The notes below the pieces were generated by a model that was not told the origin of the DNA, did not search any database, and was given only the letters and a program-made list of their open reading frames with translations. A DNA stretch of 45,898 nt from RGIG529 sp963929765 (GTDB lineage: Bacteria > Bacillota > Clostridia > Oscillospirales > Oscillospiraceae), in NCBI GenBank assembly GCA_963929765.1, contig CAWVKD010000020.1, positions 1 to 45,898 of the forward strand. The letters run 5' to 3'. Position 1 is the first letter of the stretch. Each line of letters starts with the position of its first letter. Both the position numbers and the translations under genes were made by a program. Positions 15,047-23,215 of the stretch are shown in pieces.

Positions 15047-15074
15047 ATCAAATCGAAGGAGGACTTTAATTCAA

Positions 15075-16022
15075 ATGAGAAGTGGAACTGCAATTCAAAC
15101 AGTAGTGGTTGCCGGAGCTGGCACCATGGGTACCTCTATTGCCCAAATCTTTGCTCAAAGCGGCTTTGATGTCATTTTGTATAATCGCCGCCAACCATCT
15201 CTTGATCGTGCCCAAGCAAGGATTTCTGGCAATTTAGACACTGCTATCCAAGAAGGAACCGTCACACCAGAAGAAAAAGCTGCTGTTCTGTCTCGAATGT
15301 CTTTCACCACAGACCTCAATGAATTTGCAAAAGCAGATTACATTGTGGAAGGTATTGCAGAAAATTTGGATGTCAAGCACGACTTTTTCCGAACCATTTC
15401 CGAAATCATCCCAAATGATATCGTTGTTACATCCAATACATCCGGCCTGCCTATTACCAGTATTGCTTTGGGTGTAAAAAATCCAGAACGGTTTGCAGGG
15501 ATGCATTTCTGGAACCCTCCTCACCTTGTTCCTCTGGTAGAAATCATCAAAGGTGAAAAAACTGCCGATGAAGCAGCCCAAATTGTTTACGACGTGACAA
15601 ATCGTATCCACAAAAAACCTGTCATTGTGAAAAAAGACATCAAAGGTCAAATTGGCAACCGGTTGCAGCTTGCTATTGTAAGAGAAGCACTTCACATTTT
15701 GGAAACTGGTGCAGCCGATGTAGCGGATATTGACGCCGTTATGAAATATAGTCTTGGTTTCCGTTACGCATGTCTTGGCCCGTTTGAATCTTTGGATCTG
15801 GGTGGCCTTGATGTATTCAATTCTATTTCTGCCTATTTATTCCCCGATTTAAGCAAAGCAGAAACCAGTGGTGAAATGGGTCGTTTGGTGAAAGAAGGTA
15901 ATCTAGGCGTAAAATCTGGACGTGGTTTTTATGACTATTCTGGTGACCGCGCCCAGAAGGTAATTGAAGAACGAGATGCTAATTTCATGAAGCTTTATCG
16001 TTGTTTGTATGAGGGAAAATAG
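15075..16022 (+). CDS. 3-hydroxyacyl-CoA dehydrogenase family protein
   Basis: A 315-residue NAD-dependent dehydrogenase. The N-terminal Rossmann motif is VAGAGTMGTSIAQ (residues 12-24). Other family landmarks are SNTSGLPITSI, GMHFWNPPHLVPLVEII with the catalytic histidine, and the C-terminal domain ending GVKSGRGFYDYS. The family oxidises 3-hydroxyacyl-CoA to 3-ketoacyl-CoA. The WNPPHLVPLVE signature differs from the FFSPVPVM of the second copy at 42565 and is closer to side-branch members of the family, so butyrate synthesis is not certain. The ATG at 15075 lies 12 bases after GGAGG, a rather long spacing; the frame is open upstream but overlaps pdxY. Confidence 0.85.
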   Translation: MRSGTAIQTVVVAGAGTMGTSIAQIFAQSGFDVILYNRRQPSLDRAQARISGNLDTAIQEGTVTPEEKAAVLSRMSFTTDLNEFAKADYIVEGIAENLDVKHDFFRTISEIIPNDIVVTSNTSGLPITSIALGVKNPERFAGMHFWNPPHLVPLVEIIKGEKTADEAAQIVYDVTNRIHKKPVIVKKDIKGQIGNRLQLAIVREALHILETGAADVADIDAVMKYSLGFRYACLGPFESLDLGGLDVFNSISAYLFPDLSKAETSGEMGRLVKEGNLGVKSGRGFYDYSGDRAQKVIEERDANFMKLYRCLYEGK

Positions 16023-16165
16023 CCTTTCAAAAGGCTCCTTTATCTACTTTTTCTCCCAGGTCACTTTGCAGCTGCATATAGCAGGTTGACATGTTTCGTC
16101 GACTTTTCCTTTGGGTGTTTTATGAAAAAATTACAGAAATAATTGAAAAATCTGCGGTAATAGGC

Positions 16166-16194
16166 TTGACAAGTCTGGGGGATCATGGTAGTAT
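16166..16194 (+). promoter_or_regulatory. Promoter of the iron alcohol dehydrogenase gene
   Basis: A perfect TTGACA (16166-16171), 17-base spacer and TAGTAT (16189-16194). Confidence 0.8.
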
Positions 16195-16211
16195 GAAATC
16201 GTGATCATACT
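16190..16211 (+). promoter_or_regulatory. Palindrome overlapping the -10 box, candidate operator
   Basis: AGTATGA (16190-16196) and TCATACT (16205-16211) form a perfect inverted repeat with an 8-base spacer. It covers the -10 box and the expected transcription start, where a repressor would block initiation. No regulator is encoded nearby. Confidence 0.45.
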
Positions 16212-16476
16212 GTTGCAATAGTTTGAAGCAAATACTCAAATTTCTGATGAATGCGCGCATTTTTTCGTGCGAGTGTTTTGTCTAAATTCTGTTTTTCATA
16301 TTAATTTCAGTGGGTGGTCTGACCGCGTGCATCTGTTTTAAAATGGACAAGCAGAAAAATACAATAACACAAGTACAACCATTACTTAGATAATAAACAT
16401 TCCTAAAAGTGTTTGTTATTTTCCGCTGCTTCAAAAAATGCCTGCAAACAAAAATTTATTATGGAGGTTTTAGTTA

Positions 16477-17679
16477 ATGAGATTCGGTGGTTATGGCGCT
16501 AATCATTTCGGCGGTTATCATGATTATTTAGTACCTGCTATTCAGTACATGGGCCCAGGCGCAGTAAATAAAGTTGGCGAATTGGCAACAATGTTCGGCG
16601 CAAAGAAAGTCATGATCGTATGTGACAGCTTCATGAAGTCCCTGAAGGGCGGAGCTGCTGAAATCGTTGAAGGCCTGTTGAAAAAAGAAGGCATCGACGT
16701 TTGCTACTATGACAAAGTTGAGCCCAACCCCAAAGAATACAATGTCATCGAAGCAAAGAACACATACCTGGCTGAGAAGGCTGACTTCTTGATCTCCATC
16801 GGCGGCGGTTCTTCTCATGACTGCACCAAGGGCATTGGTATTGCTGTTGCTAATAACCTGGAACATGGTGATGAGCTGCAGAAGTTTGCTGGTATTGAAT
16901 TGCTTGACAAGCCGATCCTGCCTTTCATCGCTGTTAACACCACCGCTGGTACTGGTAGTGAAGTTACCCGCCACTGCGTTATCACCAGTGTTGAAAAGAA
17001 ACTGAAATATGTTATCGTTTCTTGGAGAAACATGCCTTTGGCAGCTATCAACGACTCCGATCTGATGCTCGGTAAGCCTCAGGGCCTGACCGCTGCTACC
17101 GGTATGGACGCTCTGACTCACGCTTATGAGTGCTATGTTTCCATCAACGCTAACCCTGTAACTGACGCTGCTTCTATCCAAGGCATCAAGTTGGTTGCTG
17201 AGTGGCTGAGAAAAGCTGTTGCTCTGGGCGTAAACAGAGAAGCTCGTGAAAATATGTGCTACGCTTCCCTGCTGGCAGGTATGGCATTCTCCAACGGCGA
17301 CCTCGGTTATGTTCATGCTATGGCTCACCAGTTGGGTGGCTACTATGACATGGCTCACGGTGTTGCTAATGCTATGTTGTTGCCGACAGTTGAAAGATGG
17401 AACATGCCTTCCAACCCGCAGAGATTTGCTGACACTGCTGCCTTCATGGGCGAAGTTGTCACTGGTCTGTCTGTACTGGAACAAGCTGACAAAGCTATTG
17501 CTTCCATCGAAAGATTGTCCAAGGATGTTGGTATTCCTGTTGGTCTGGCTGGTCAGGGTATCGAAGAATCCATGATCCCGACTATGGCTGAATCCGCTCT
17601 GAAAGACGGTAATGCTGGCAGCAACCCGAGAGTTGGTAAGCAGAAGGATGTCGAAATGCTCTTCAAAGCTGCTATGTAA
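16477..17679 (+). CDS. Iron-containing alcohol dehydrogenase, highly expressed type
   Basis: A 400-residue member of the iron-dependent alcohol dehydrogenase family (methanol/butanol/1,3-propanediol dehydrogenase branch), which interconverts alcohols and aldehydes with NAD(H). Landmarks are SIGGGSSHDCTKGIG (residues about 108-122), TTAGTGSEVTRHCVI, and the metal ligands in GMDALTHAYE, VHAMAHQLGGYYDMAHG. Codon use is markedly narrower than in neighbouring genes (GCT, GTT, CTG, AAG preferred), a sign of strong expression. GGAGG lies nine bases before the ATG. It is monocistronic, between a perfect promoter and a strong terminator. The physiological substrate cannot be read from sequence; ethanol or butanol formation in fermentation is likely. 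Confidence 0.92.
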   Translation: MRFGGYGANHFGGYHDYLVPAIQYMGPGAVNKVGELATMFGAKKVMIVCDSFMKSLKGGAAEIVEGLLKKEGIDVCYYDKVEPNPKEYNVIEAKNTYLAEKADFLISIGGGSSHDCTKGIGIAVANNLEHGDELQKFAGIELLDKPILPFIAVNTTAGTGSEVTRHCVITSVEKKLKYVIVSWRNMPLAAINDSDLMLGKPQGLTAATGMDALTHAYECYVSINANPVTDAASIQGIKLVAEWLRKAVALGVNREARENMCYASLLAGMAFSNGDLGYVHAMAHQLGGYYDMAHGVANAMLLPTVERWNMPSNPQRFADTAAFMGEVVTGLSVLEQADKAIASIERLSKDVGIPVGLAGQGIEESMIPTMAESALKDGNAGSNPRVGKQKDVEMLFKAAM

Positions 17680-17713
17680 TTATATTCTTCTCACAGAAGA
17701 ATTATCAATGAAT

Positions 17714-17756
17714 AAACAAAGAGGACATGGTTTCCCATGTCCTCTTTTGTTTGTGT
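17714..17756 (+). terminator. Terminator of the iron alcohol dehydrogenase gene
   Basis: Arms of 17 bases (AAACAAAGAGGACATGG and complement, 17735-17752) with loop TTTC. T-rich on its 3' side. Confidence 0.85.
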
Positions 17757-17799
17757 TTAAAACTTCTTGGTTTACTTTCAAACTTTCGATAATGGAAAC

Positions 17800-17843
17800 A
17801 AAGGAAGAGAGCAGAAGAATGAATTCTTCTGCTCTCTTCCTTT
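17800..17843. terminator. 20-bp stem hairpin between convergent genes
   Basis: Bases 17800-17819 and 17824-17843 are exact complements around the loop TGAA. It lies 25 bases past the leuA stop on the minus strand and likely terminates leuA; it can work from both sides. Confidence 0.8.
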
Positions 17844-17868
17844 CCTTTTCTATATTAGAAGAAGTTAT

Positions 17869-19554
17869 TTATTCATGATGAATGATTGCGCGATTAATTG
17901 CACAGAGAACGCCACGAATAGACGCCAAATAAATATTAGGAGAAATACCTACACCAAAAATAGACTTCCCTTTCGGTGTTTTTAACTGGATATATGCAAC
18001 GGCCATAGAATCGGAGCCAGCAGATATGGCATGTTCATGATAATCTACAAATGAAAATTGAGAAATTACCAAGTTCTGCACAGCATTAAAAAATGCATCG
18101 ATAGGGCCATTGCCCTCTCCCTTCAGTGCAACTTTTTCTGTCTCGTATTGTAATGTGCCACGAAAAACAACACGAATGTTTCCAGTTTCATCTGTCTTTT
18201 CTAAGAATTGATGATCTAACAAACGATATGGTCCATTCATATCAATATATTCCTTCTGGAACAGGTTCATAATTTCATCGGCCACCATCTCTTTGCCTGT
18301 AAGTTCGCTTTCTTTCTGAACCAAAGCACCAAATTCAGGATGCATCTCTTTTGGTAAATGATATCCAAAAGAATCCATAATAAAAGCTGTGCCGCCTTTA
18401 CCAGATTGGCTATTGATTCGAATAATTGGTTCGTATTGGCGTCCTACATCTGCCGGATCTAAAGGCAAATAAGGTACCTCCCAATATTCGCTATCATGTT
18501 CACGTTGGTACTGAATACCTTTATTAATTGCATCTTGATGAGAACCAGAAAAGGCTGTAAAAACCAATGTACCTGCATATGGATGGCGTTCTCCAACCTT
18601 CATTTTTGTGGTACGTTCATATACTTCACGAATAGCATTGATATTGGAAAAATCCAGCTTAGGATCAATTCCCTGTGAGTACATGTTCATAGCCAATGTA
18701 ACTATGTCTACATTACCCGTACGTTCTCCGTTACCAAATAATGTTCCTTCCATTCTGTCAGCACCTGCGAGCAAAGCCAATTCCCCTGCTGCAACACCGG
18801 TTCCTCTGTCATTATGGGGATGCACACTAATAATTGCACTGTCTCGACTTTTTAAATGCTTGATAACATATTCAATTTGATCCGCATACTGATTAGGTGT
18901 GCTCATCTCTACAGTCGATGGCAGATTTAAAATCACTTTATGTTCTGGTGTAGCACCCAGTTCTTCTAGAACACGTTGACAAATCATCACTGCATTGTCG
19001 ACCTCTGTTCCAGAAAAACTTTCTGGTGAATATTCATAGCGCAGGTTCATGCCTTTTTCTATCATCGGTTGACTCAACTCGCGGATCAGTCGGGCAGCAT
19101 TGACCGCAATTTCAATGATGCCATCCATCTCCTTTTTAAAAACCATTTTTCTTTGTGCTGTAGAGGTAGAATTGTAGAAATGTAAAATGACATTTTTGGC
19201 ACCATCAATGGCTTCAAAGGTCCGCTGAATGAGATGCGGGCGTGCTTGTACCAAAACCTGAATCGTAACATCATCTGGGATATATCCCCCTTCGATTAAG
19301 GTACGTAAAATTTCAAATTCCGTCTCTGAAGCAGAAGGGAACCCCACTTCAATCTCTTTAAATCCAATTTGTACCAAAGTCTGAAACAGTTCCAATTTCT
19401 CTTTTAGGTTCATCGGGTCAACCAACGCCTGGTTTCCATCTCGCAAGTCAACGCTGCACCAGATGGGCGGCTTCGTTATTTGGTGTGTAGGCCATTCACG
19501 ATCCTTCAGTGGAATAGGGGCAAATGGAACATACTTTTGATATCCCGGTTTCAT
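17869..19554 (-). CDS. leuA: 2-isopropylmalate synthase
   Basis: A 561-residue class of LeuA that joins acetyl-CoA and 2-ketoisovalerate in the first step of leucine synthesis. The catalytic TIM barrel starts with WCSVDLRDGNQAL (metal ligand D) and includes HPHNDRGTGVAAGELALLAGAD and the GNGERTGN motif. The C-terminal regulatory domain (about 430-561) should bind leucine for feedback inhibition. Length matches the long, roughly 560-residue form common in actinobacteria and some Clostridia. AGGAGGAATGACGT precedes the ATG. A full T-box leader with a CUC leucine specifier lies upstream, so the gene responds to uncharged tRNA-Leu. No other leu or ilv genes are in the window. Confidence 0.95.
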   Translation of the reverse strand: MKPGYQKYVPFAPIPLKDREWPTHQITKPPIWCSVDLRDGNQALVDPMNLKEKLELFQTLVQIGFKEIEVGFPSASETEFEILRTLIEGGYIPDDVTIQVLVQARPHLIQRTFEAIDGAKNVILHFYNSTSTAQRKMVFKKEMDGIIEIAVNAARLIRELSQPMIEKGMNLRYEYSPESFSGTEVDNAVMICQRVLEELGATPEHKVILNLPSTVEMSTPNQYADQIEYVIKHLKSRDSAIISVHPHNDRGTGVAAGELALLAGADRMEGTLFGNGERTGNVDIVTLAMNMYSQGIDPKLDFSNINAIREVYERTTKMKVGERHPYAGTLVFTAFSGSHQDAINKGIQYQREHDSEYWEVPYLPLDPADVGRQYEPIIRINSQSGKGGTAFIMDSFGYHLPKEMHPEFGALVQKESELTGKEMVADEIMNLFQKEYIDMNGPYRLLDHQFLEKTDETGNIRVVFRGTLQYETEKVALKGEGNGPIDAFFNAVQNLVISQFSFVDYHEHAISAGSDSMAVAYIQLKTPKGKSIFGVGISPNIYLASIRGVLCAINRAIIHHE

Positions 19555-19644
19555 ACGTCATTCCTCCTAAACATGTAAAACATTGATGTTCTCTTCATAT
19601 CTGTGTCCTTTGGAGGCTAGGGGATCTCCCGTTTATTTTGATAT

Positions 19645-19920
19645 AAAAAACGTCCCTGACAGTTTCTGTACTGTCAGGGACGTAAATAAATACGCGGTAC
19701 CACCCTGCTTTAGTCATTTTGTTTCCAAAATAACCCTCGTCGACCTCCAACAAGGTCCGGGCTGATAACGGTGCCCTTCCGTCTTATTCTCTGCTCATTG
19801 GCTTTGAATAAGCAACTCCAGGATGAGCTATACACATGATGTCTTATACCTGTTCACACCAACCACAGGCTCTCTGAATGAGACCAATCATGTCTTATTC
19901 CCTTCATTGTTTTTTCATAT
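19645..19920 (-). ncRNA. Leucine T-box riboswitch leader of leuA
   Basis: The minus-strand leader has all T-box landmarks in order. The stem I distal motif AGAGAGCC is at about 19868-19875. The specifier reads CUC (19825-19827, leucine), followed by ATCCTGGAG. The T-box AGGGTGGTACCGCG is at 19693-19706. The terminator has 13-bp arms (19651-19663 and 19670-19682) and a TTTTTT tail (19645-19650). The T-box bulge UGGU fits a tRNA with discriminator A, as tRNA-Leu has. Uncharged tRNA-Leu stabilises the antiterminator and lets leuA be transcribed. Confidence 0.95.
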
Positions 19921-19927
19921 TGTATTC

Positions 19928-19956
19928 ATTTTACAAGACTTCCTGTTCTTTGTCAA
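19928..19956 (-). promoter_or_regulatory. Promoter of the leuA T-box leader
   Basis: On the minus strand TTGACA (19951-19956), 17-base spacer, TAAAAT (19928-19933). Confidence 0.8.
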
Positions 19957-20000
19957 GGCCCTTTTTCTCTCTTCTTTTTTTTCTTTTCCCCTTAAACCCC

Positions 20001-20028
20001 TTGACAAATAGAAAAAATGAGTTATAAT
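20001..20028 (+). promoter_or_regulatory. Promoter of tRNA-Gln
   Basis: Perfect TTGACA (20001-20006) and TATAAT (20023-20028) with a 16-base spacer, about 40 bases before the tRNA. Confidence 0.85.
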
Positions 20029-20067
20029 AATATTCACGTTGTTTCTCAGGCAGTGTGCCTTATAAAA

Positions 20068-20141
20068 AGCGGGATTGTGTAAGGGTAGCACGACAGACTC
20101 TGACTCTGTTTGTGAGGGTTCGAATCCTTCTCCCGCTGCCA
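20068..20141 (+). tRNA. tRNA-Gln (anticodon CUG)
   Basis: A 74-base cloverleaf with encoded CCA. The acceptor stem is AGCGGGA/TCCCGCT with discriminator G. The anticodon stem-loop ACAGA-CTCTGAC-TCTGT gives anticodon CUG for glutamine. The T-loop GGTTCGAATCC is present. It has its own promoter and terminator. Confidence 0.95.
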
Positions 20142-20180
20142 AACTCCTAAAGCTTCTAAAATAGCTTTAGGAGTTTTTTT
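20142..20180 (+). terminator. Terminator of tRNA-Gln
   Basis: AACTCCTAAAGCT pairs with AGCTTTAGGAGTT (20163-20175) and a run of T follows. Confidence 0.9.
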
Positions 20181-20250
20181 ACTGTTTGTATTAAGATATT
20201 CTACCAATGCCGAAAAATACATGCTTTCTCTGGTTTCTTATTGGAAACCG

Positions 20251-20279
20251 TTGTAAAAGGAAGAAAAAGAAGCTATAAT
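20251..20279 (+). promoter_or_regulatory. Promoter of asnS
   Basis: TTGTAA (20251-20256), 17-base spacer, perfect TATAAT (20274-20279), 35 bases before the start codon. Confidence 0.7.
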
Positions 20280-20313
20280 AAATATACTATTTTACAATGT
20301 GAGGGGATTTCCA

Positions 20314-21708
20314 TTGAAACGAACCAAAATCGTGCAAATATTTACGAACAAAGAAACCTTTTCTGGCCAGGAGGTGCAAATAGGAGGATGGGTTCGAACT
20401 TTACGAGATATGAAAACGTTTGGATTCATTGAACTAAATGATGGTAGCTATTTCAAAAATTTGCAAGTGGTATTTGAGTCTGAACAGTTAGAAAATTACA
20501 AAGAAATCGCAAAACAAAATGTAGGCGCAGCGTTGATTGTTCGCGGTGTTATTGTTCTTACACCGGAAGGGAAACAACCATTAGAATGCAAAGCCACTTC
20601 AATAGAAGTGGAAGGTTCCTCTGCACCTGAGTATCCCTTGCAAAAAAAACGACATTCTGTAGAATTTTTACGCACTATTGCCCATTTGCGTCCCCGTACT
20701 AATTTATTCTCTGCCGCATTTCGTGTACGTTCGGTAGCAGCCCACGCTATCCATACTTTTTTCCAAGAACAGGGCTTTGTTTATATCCATACTCCAATCA
20801 TTACAGCTAGTGACTGCGAAGGAGCCGGTGAGATGTTCCGTGTCACTACCTTGGATTTAGACCAATTACCAAAAACAGAAGATGGAACGGTAGATTATAC
20901 CCAAGACTTTTTTGGGAAAAGCACCAATTTGACTGTTTCAGGCCAACTGAATGCGGAAAGTTTTGCCATGGCTTTTGGCGATGTTTATACATTTGGCCCT
21001 ACTTTCCGAGCTGAAAACTCCAACACGGCCCGTCACGCCGCTGAATTTTGGATGATAGAGCCTGAAATGGCATTTGCCGATCTGGAAGATGATATGGAAG
21101 TGGCGGAACAAATGATTCGTTTCATCATCTCCACCGTTTTGGAAAAATGCCCTGATGAACTGGAATTTTTTAACCGTTTTGTGGACAAAGGACTATTGGA
21201 CCGACTTCATGGCGTTGTTGAATCTAAATTTAGTCACATCACATATACAGAAGCCATTGAAATTTTAAAAAATGCTACCGTATCTTTTGAATATCCCGTA
21301 GAATGGGGATGCGATCTACAAACAGAGCATGAGCGTTATTTAACAGAACAACATTTTGGCTGTCCAGTATTTGTCACTGATTATCCCAAAGAGATCAAGG
21401 CTTTTTATATGCGGCTGAATGACGATGGAAAAACAGTTGCCGCAATGGATTGCCTTGTGCCTGGAATTGGTGAAATCATCGGCGGAAGTCAAAGAGAAGA
21501 ACGTTTAGATGTTTTGGAAAGTCGCATGGAAGAATTGGGGCTCAATCCTGCAGATTACTGGTGGTATCTGGACTTACGACGTTATGGTGGTACCAAACAT
21601 GCCGGATTTGGACTTGGTTTTGAACGCATGGTGATGTATCTCACCGGAATTTCCAACATCCGAGATGTCATTCCTCATCCCCGAACCGTAGGAAATGCAG
21701 ATTTCTAA
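20314..21708 (+). CDS. asnS: Asparaginyl-tRNA synthetase
   Basis: A 464-residue class II aminoacyl-tRNA synthetase charging tRNA-Asn. The N-terminal OB fold (GGWVRTLRDMKTFGFIELNDGS) binds the anticodon. The catalytic core has motif 2 in FRAENSNTARHAAEFWMIEPEMAF and motif 3 in GFGLGFERMVMYLTGISNIRD, ending IPHPRTVGNADF. The start is a TTG at 20314, giving the usual MKRTKI beginning, with GAGGGG about seven bases upstream; a GTG five codons earlier would overlap the ribosome binding site. It probably leads a transcript that could run on into the endonuclease IV and methyltransferase genes. Confidence 0.95.
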   Translation: MKRTKIVQIFTNKETFSGQEVQIGGWVRTLRDMKTFGFIELNDGSYFKNLQVVFESEQLENYKEIAKQNVGAALIVRGVIVLTPEGKQPLECKATSIEVEGSSAPEYPLQKKRHSVEFLRTIAHLRPRTNLFSAAFRVRSVAAHAIHTFFQEQGFVYIHTPIITASDCEGAGEMFRVTTLDLDQLPKTEDGTVDYTQDFFGKSTNLTVSGQLNAESFAMAFGDVYTFGPTFRAENSNTARHAAEFWMIEPEMAFADLEDDMEVAEQMIRFIISTVLEKCPDELEFFNRFVDKGLLDRLHGVVESKFSHITYTEAIEILKNATVSFEYPVEWGCDLQTEHERYLTEQHFGCPVFVTDYPKEIKAFYMRLNDDGKTVAAMDCLVPGIGEIIGGSQREERLDVLESRMEELGLNPADYWWYLDLRRYGGTKHAGFGLGFERMVMYLTGISNIRDVIPHPRTVGNADF

Positions 21709-21730
21709 AAACTATACAGGATATTATTAT

Positions 21731-21766
21731 AATGCTCACGCTGTGCCAAAGTACAGCGTGAGCATT
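21731..21766 (+). other. Strong 14-bp hairpin between asnS and nfo
   Basis: AATGCTCACGCTGT and ACAGCGTGAGCATT are exact complements around an 8-base loop. There is no T-run after it, so it is not a standard terminator; it may process the mRNA, or stop transcription only partly. Confidence 0.7.
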
Positions 21767-21785
21767 GTCCCAAAGGAGCAATGAA

Positions 21786-22622
21786 ATGTCACTTCTTATT
21801 GGCTGTCATCTTTCCAGTGCAAAAGGATATCTGGAAATGGCTAAAGCGGCCTATTCGATTCACGCTAACACAATCCAGTTTTTCACCCGTAATCCCCGGG
21901 GCAGCCGAGCCAAGCCTTTGGACTTGTCAGATGTGGAAGCATATCACTCTTTTGCCGAAAAATATCATATTTCCCATTTATTAGCACATGCACCTTATAC
22001 TCTCAATGCATGCTCATCCAGCTCCCATGTGCGGCAATTTGCAAAAGAAACTATGAAGGATGACCTAAGCCGGCTAGAAGTGTTCCCAGGCTGTTGCTAT
22101 AATTTTCACCCTGGAAACCACATGAAGCAAGGGATTGGCAAAGGTATTTCACTTATTGCTGATACGCTAAATGATGTATTGACTCCTCAGCAGCATACAA
22201 TGGTCCTTCTAGAAACCATGGCCGGAAAAGGAAGTGAAATTGGCCAGCGGTTTGAAGAGTTGCGGCAGATTCTCGACCTGATTCATCTGCGAGAAAAAAT
22301 GGGGATCTGTTTAGATACATGTCATATTTGGGACAGTGGATATGATATTGTTCATGATCTGGATTCTGTGTTGGATGAATTTGATCAAATCATTGGCTTA
22401 ACACATTTGCACGCTATCCATCTCAATGACAGCATGAATCAATGCGGTAGCCATAAAGACCGACATGCCAAGATTGGAATGGGCGAAATCGGACTTGACG
22501 CTTTGATTCGTATCATCAACCATCCCAAGTTATGTCACTTGCCATTCTATCTGGAAACTCCCAACGATCTGGCGGGGTATGCAGAAGAAATTCAATTGTT
22601 ACAGGGTTTTTACCATCCATAG
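21786..22622 (+). CDS. nfo: Endonuclease IV (AP endonuclease)
   Basis: A 278-residue zinc-dependent AP endonuclease that cuts DNA 5' of abasic sites in base excision repair. Family motifs are GCHLSSAKGY at the N-terminus, LLAHAPYTLN, LLETMAGKGSEIG, GICLDTCHIWDSGYD and HLNDSMNQCGSHKDRHAKIGMGEIG, which supply the three-zinc ligands. Length is normal. AAAGGAGCAATGAA precedes the ATG at 21786; the open frame seven codons further up lacks a ribosome binding site. It is followed 27 bases later by a DNA alkylation repair gene, making a small repair pair. Confidence 0.95.
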   Translation: MSLLIGCHLSSAKGYLEMAKAAYSIHANTIQFFTRNPRGSRAKPLDLSDVEAYHSFAEKYHISHLLAHAPYTLNACSSSSHVRQFAKETMKDDLSRLEVFPGCCYNFHPGNHMKQGIGKGISLIADTLNDVLTPQQHTMVLLETMAGKGSEIGQRFEELRQILDLIHLREKMGICLDTCHIWDSGYDIVHDLDSVLDEFDQIIGLTHLHAIHLNDSMNQCGSHKDRHAKIGMGEIGLDALIRIINHPKLCHLPFYLETPNDLAGYAEEIQLLQGFYHP

Positions 22623-22649
22623 ATTCCTATAGAGAAAGGATGTAAACCG

Positions 22650-23123
22650 ATGATTTATACCATTCCATGTGAAAGCCCTTTTGGTACTCTTTGGATTTTC
22701 GCCCACGAAAACGCCATCACAGAAATCCACTTTCCCAATGCTCTTCCTGCTCCTGATCATATCTTGGAAGCAACGCCTCTGTTACTGCAAGCAAAGCAAC
22801 AATTATCAGAATATTGGAAAAGGAAACGCACTACATTCACTCTTCCACTTGATCCAAAAGGCACACCATATCAAAAAAAAGTATGGAATGCTCTTTTGAC
22901 CATCCCCTTTGGAGAGACTCGAAGTTATGGGGAAATTGCCAAACAACTGGGCAATCCAAAAGCGGCACGAGCAGTTGGCTTCGCCAACCATAATAACCCC
23001 ATTCCCATTCTCATTCCCTGCCACCGAGTGATTGGTGCAAATGGGTCACTCACCGGGTATGCCGGCGGATTAGAAATCAAGAAGGCACTTTTGATGCTGG
23101 AACAAACAACAGCAAGTCTTTGA
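22650..23123 (+). CDS. ogt: Methylated-DNA--protein-cysteine methyltransferase
   Basis: A 157-residue suicide methyltransferase that removes methyl groups from O6-methylguanine. The C-terminal domain has YGEIAKQLGNPKAARAVG (DNA-binding helices) and the acceptor motif IPCHRVIGANGSLTGYAGG. The short N-terminal domain and full length fit the Ogt/MGT type. AAAGGATGTAAACCG precedes the ATG. It directly follows nfo and ends at a good terminator. Confidence 0.95.
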   Translation: MIYTIPCESPFGTLWIFAHENAITEIHFPNALPAPDHILEATPLLLQAKQQLSEYWKRKRTTFTLPLDPKGTPYQKKVWNALLTIPFGETRSYGEIAKQLGNPKAARAVGFANHNNPIPILIPCHRVIGANGSLTGYAGGLEIKKALLMLEQTTASL

Positions 23124-23166
23124 TTCCTTCGAACATGATAATCCAATCTTCTTATAAAATCAGAAT

Positions 23167-23199
23167 AAACAGGCATTGCTTAGAGCAATGCCTGTTTTT
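23167..23199. terminator. Terminator between ogt and the convergent radical SAM gene
   Basis: AAACAGGCATTGCT, loop TAG, perfect complementary arm followed by TT. Usable on the plus strand and, through its A-run, on the minus strand. Confidence 0.85.
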
Positions 23200-23215
23200 G
23201 ATATCCAAAGTATCT

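Larger units (their letters stand above)
16023..16476 (+). other. Long upstream region of the iron alcohol dehydrogenase
   Basis: About 450 bases without a gene. It holds a strong promoter (16166-16194), a palindrome overlapping its -10 (16190-16211), and an untranslated leader of about 270 bases. Near 16395-16420 a weak AAACA...TGTTT hairpin precedes the ribosome binding site. No known riboswitch was recognised. Confidence 0.6.

Noticed and set aside
16528..17484. 318-codon minus-strand open frame
   Set aside because: Antisense shadow of the strongly codon-biased iron alcohol dehydrogenase gene; no ribosome binding site and no protein-like composition.
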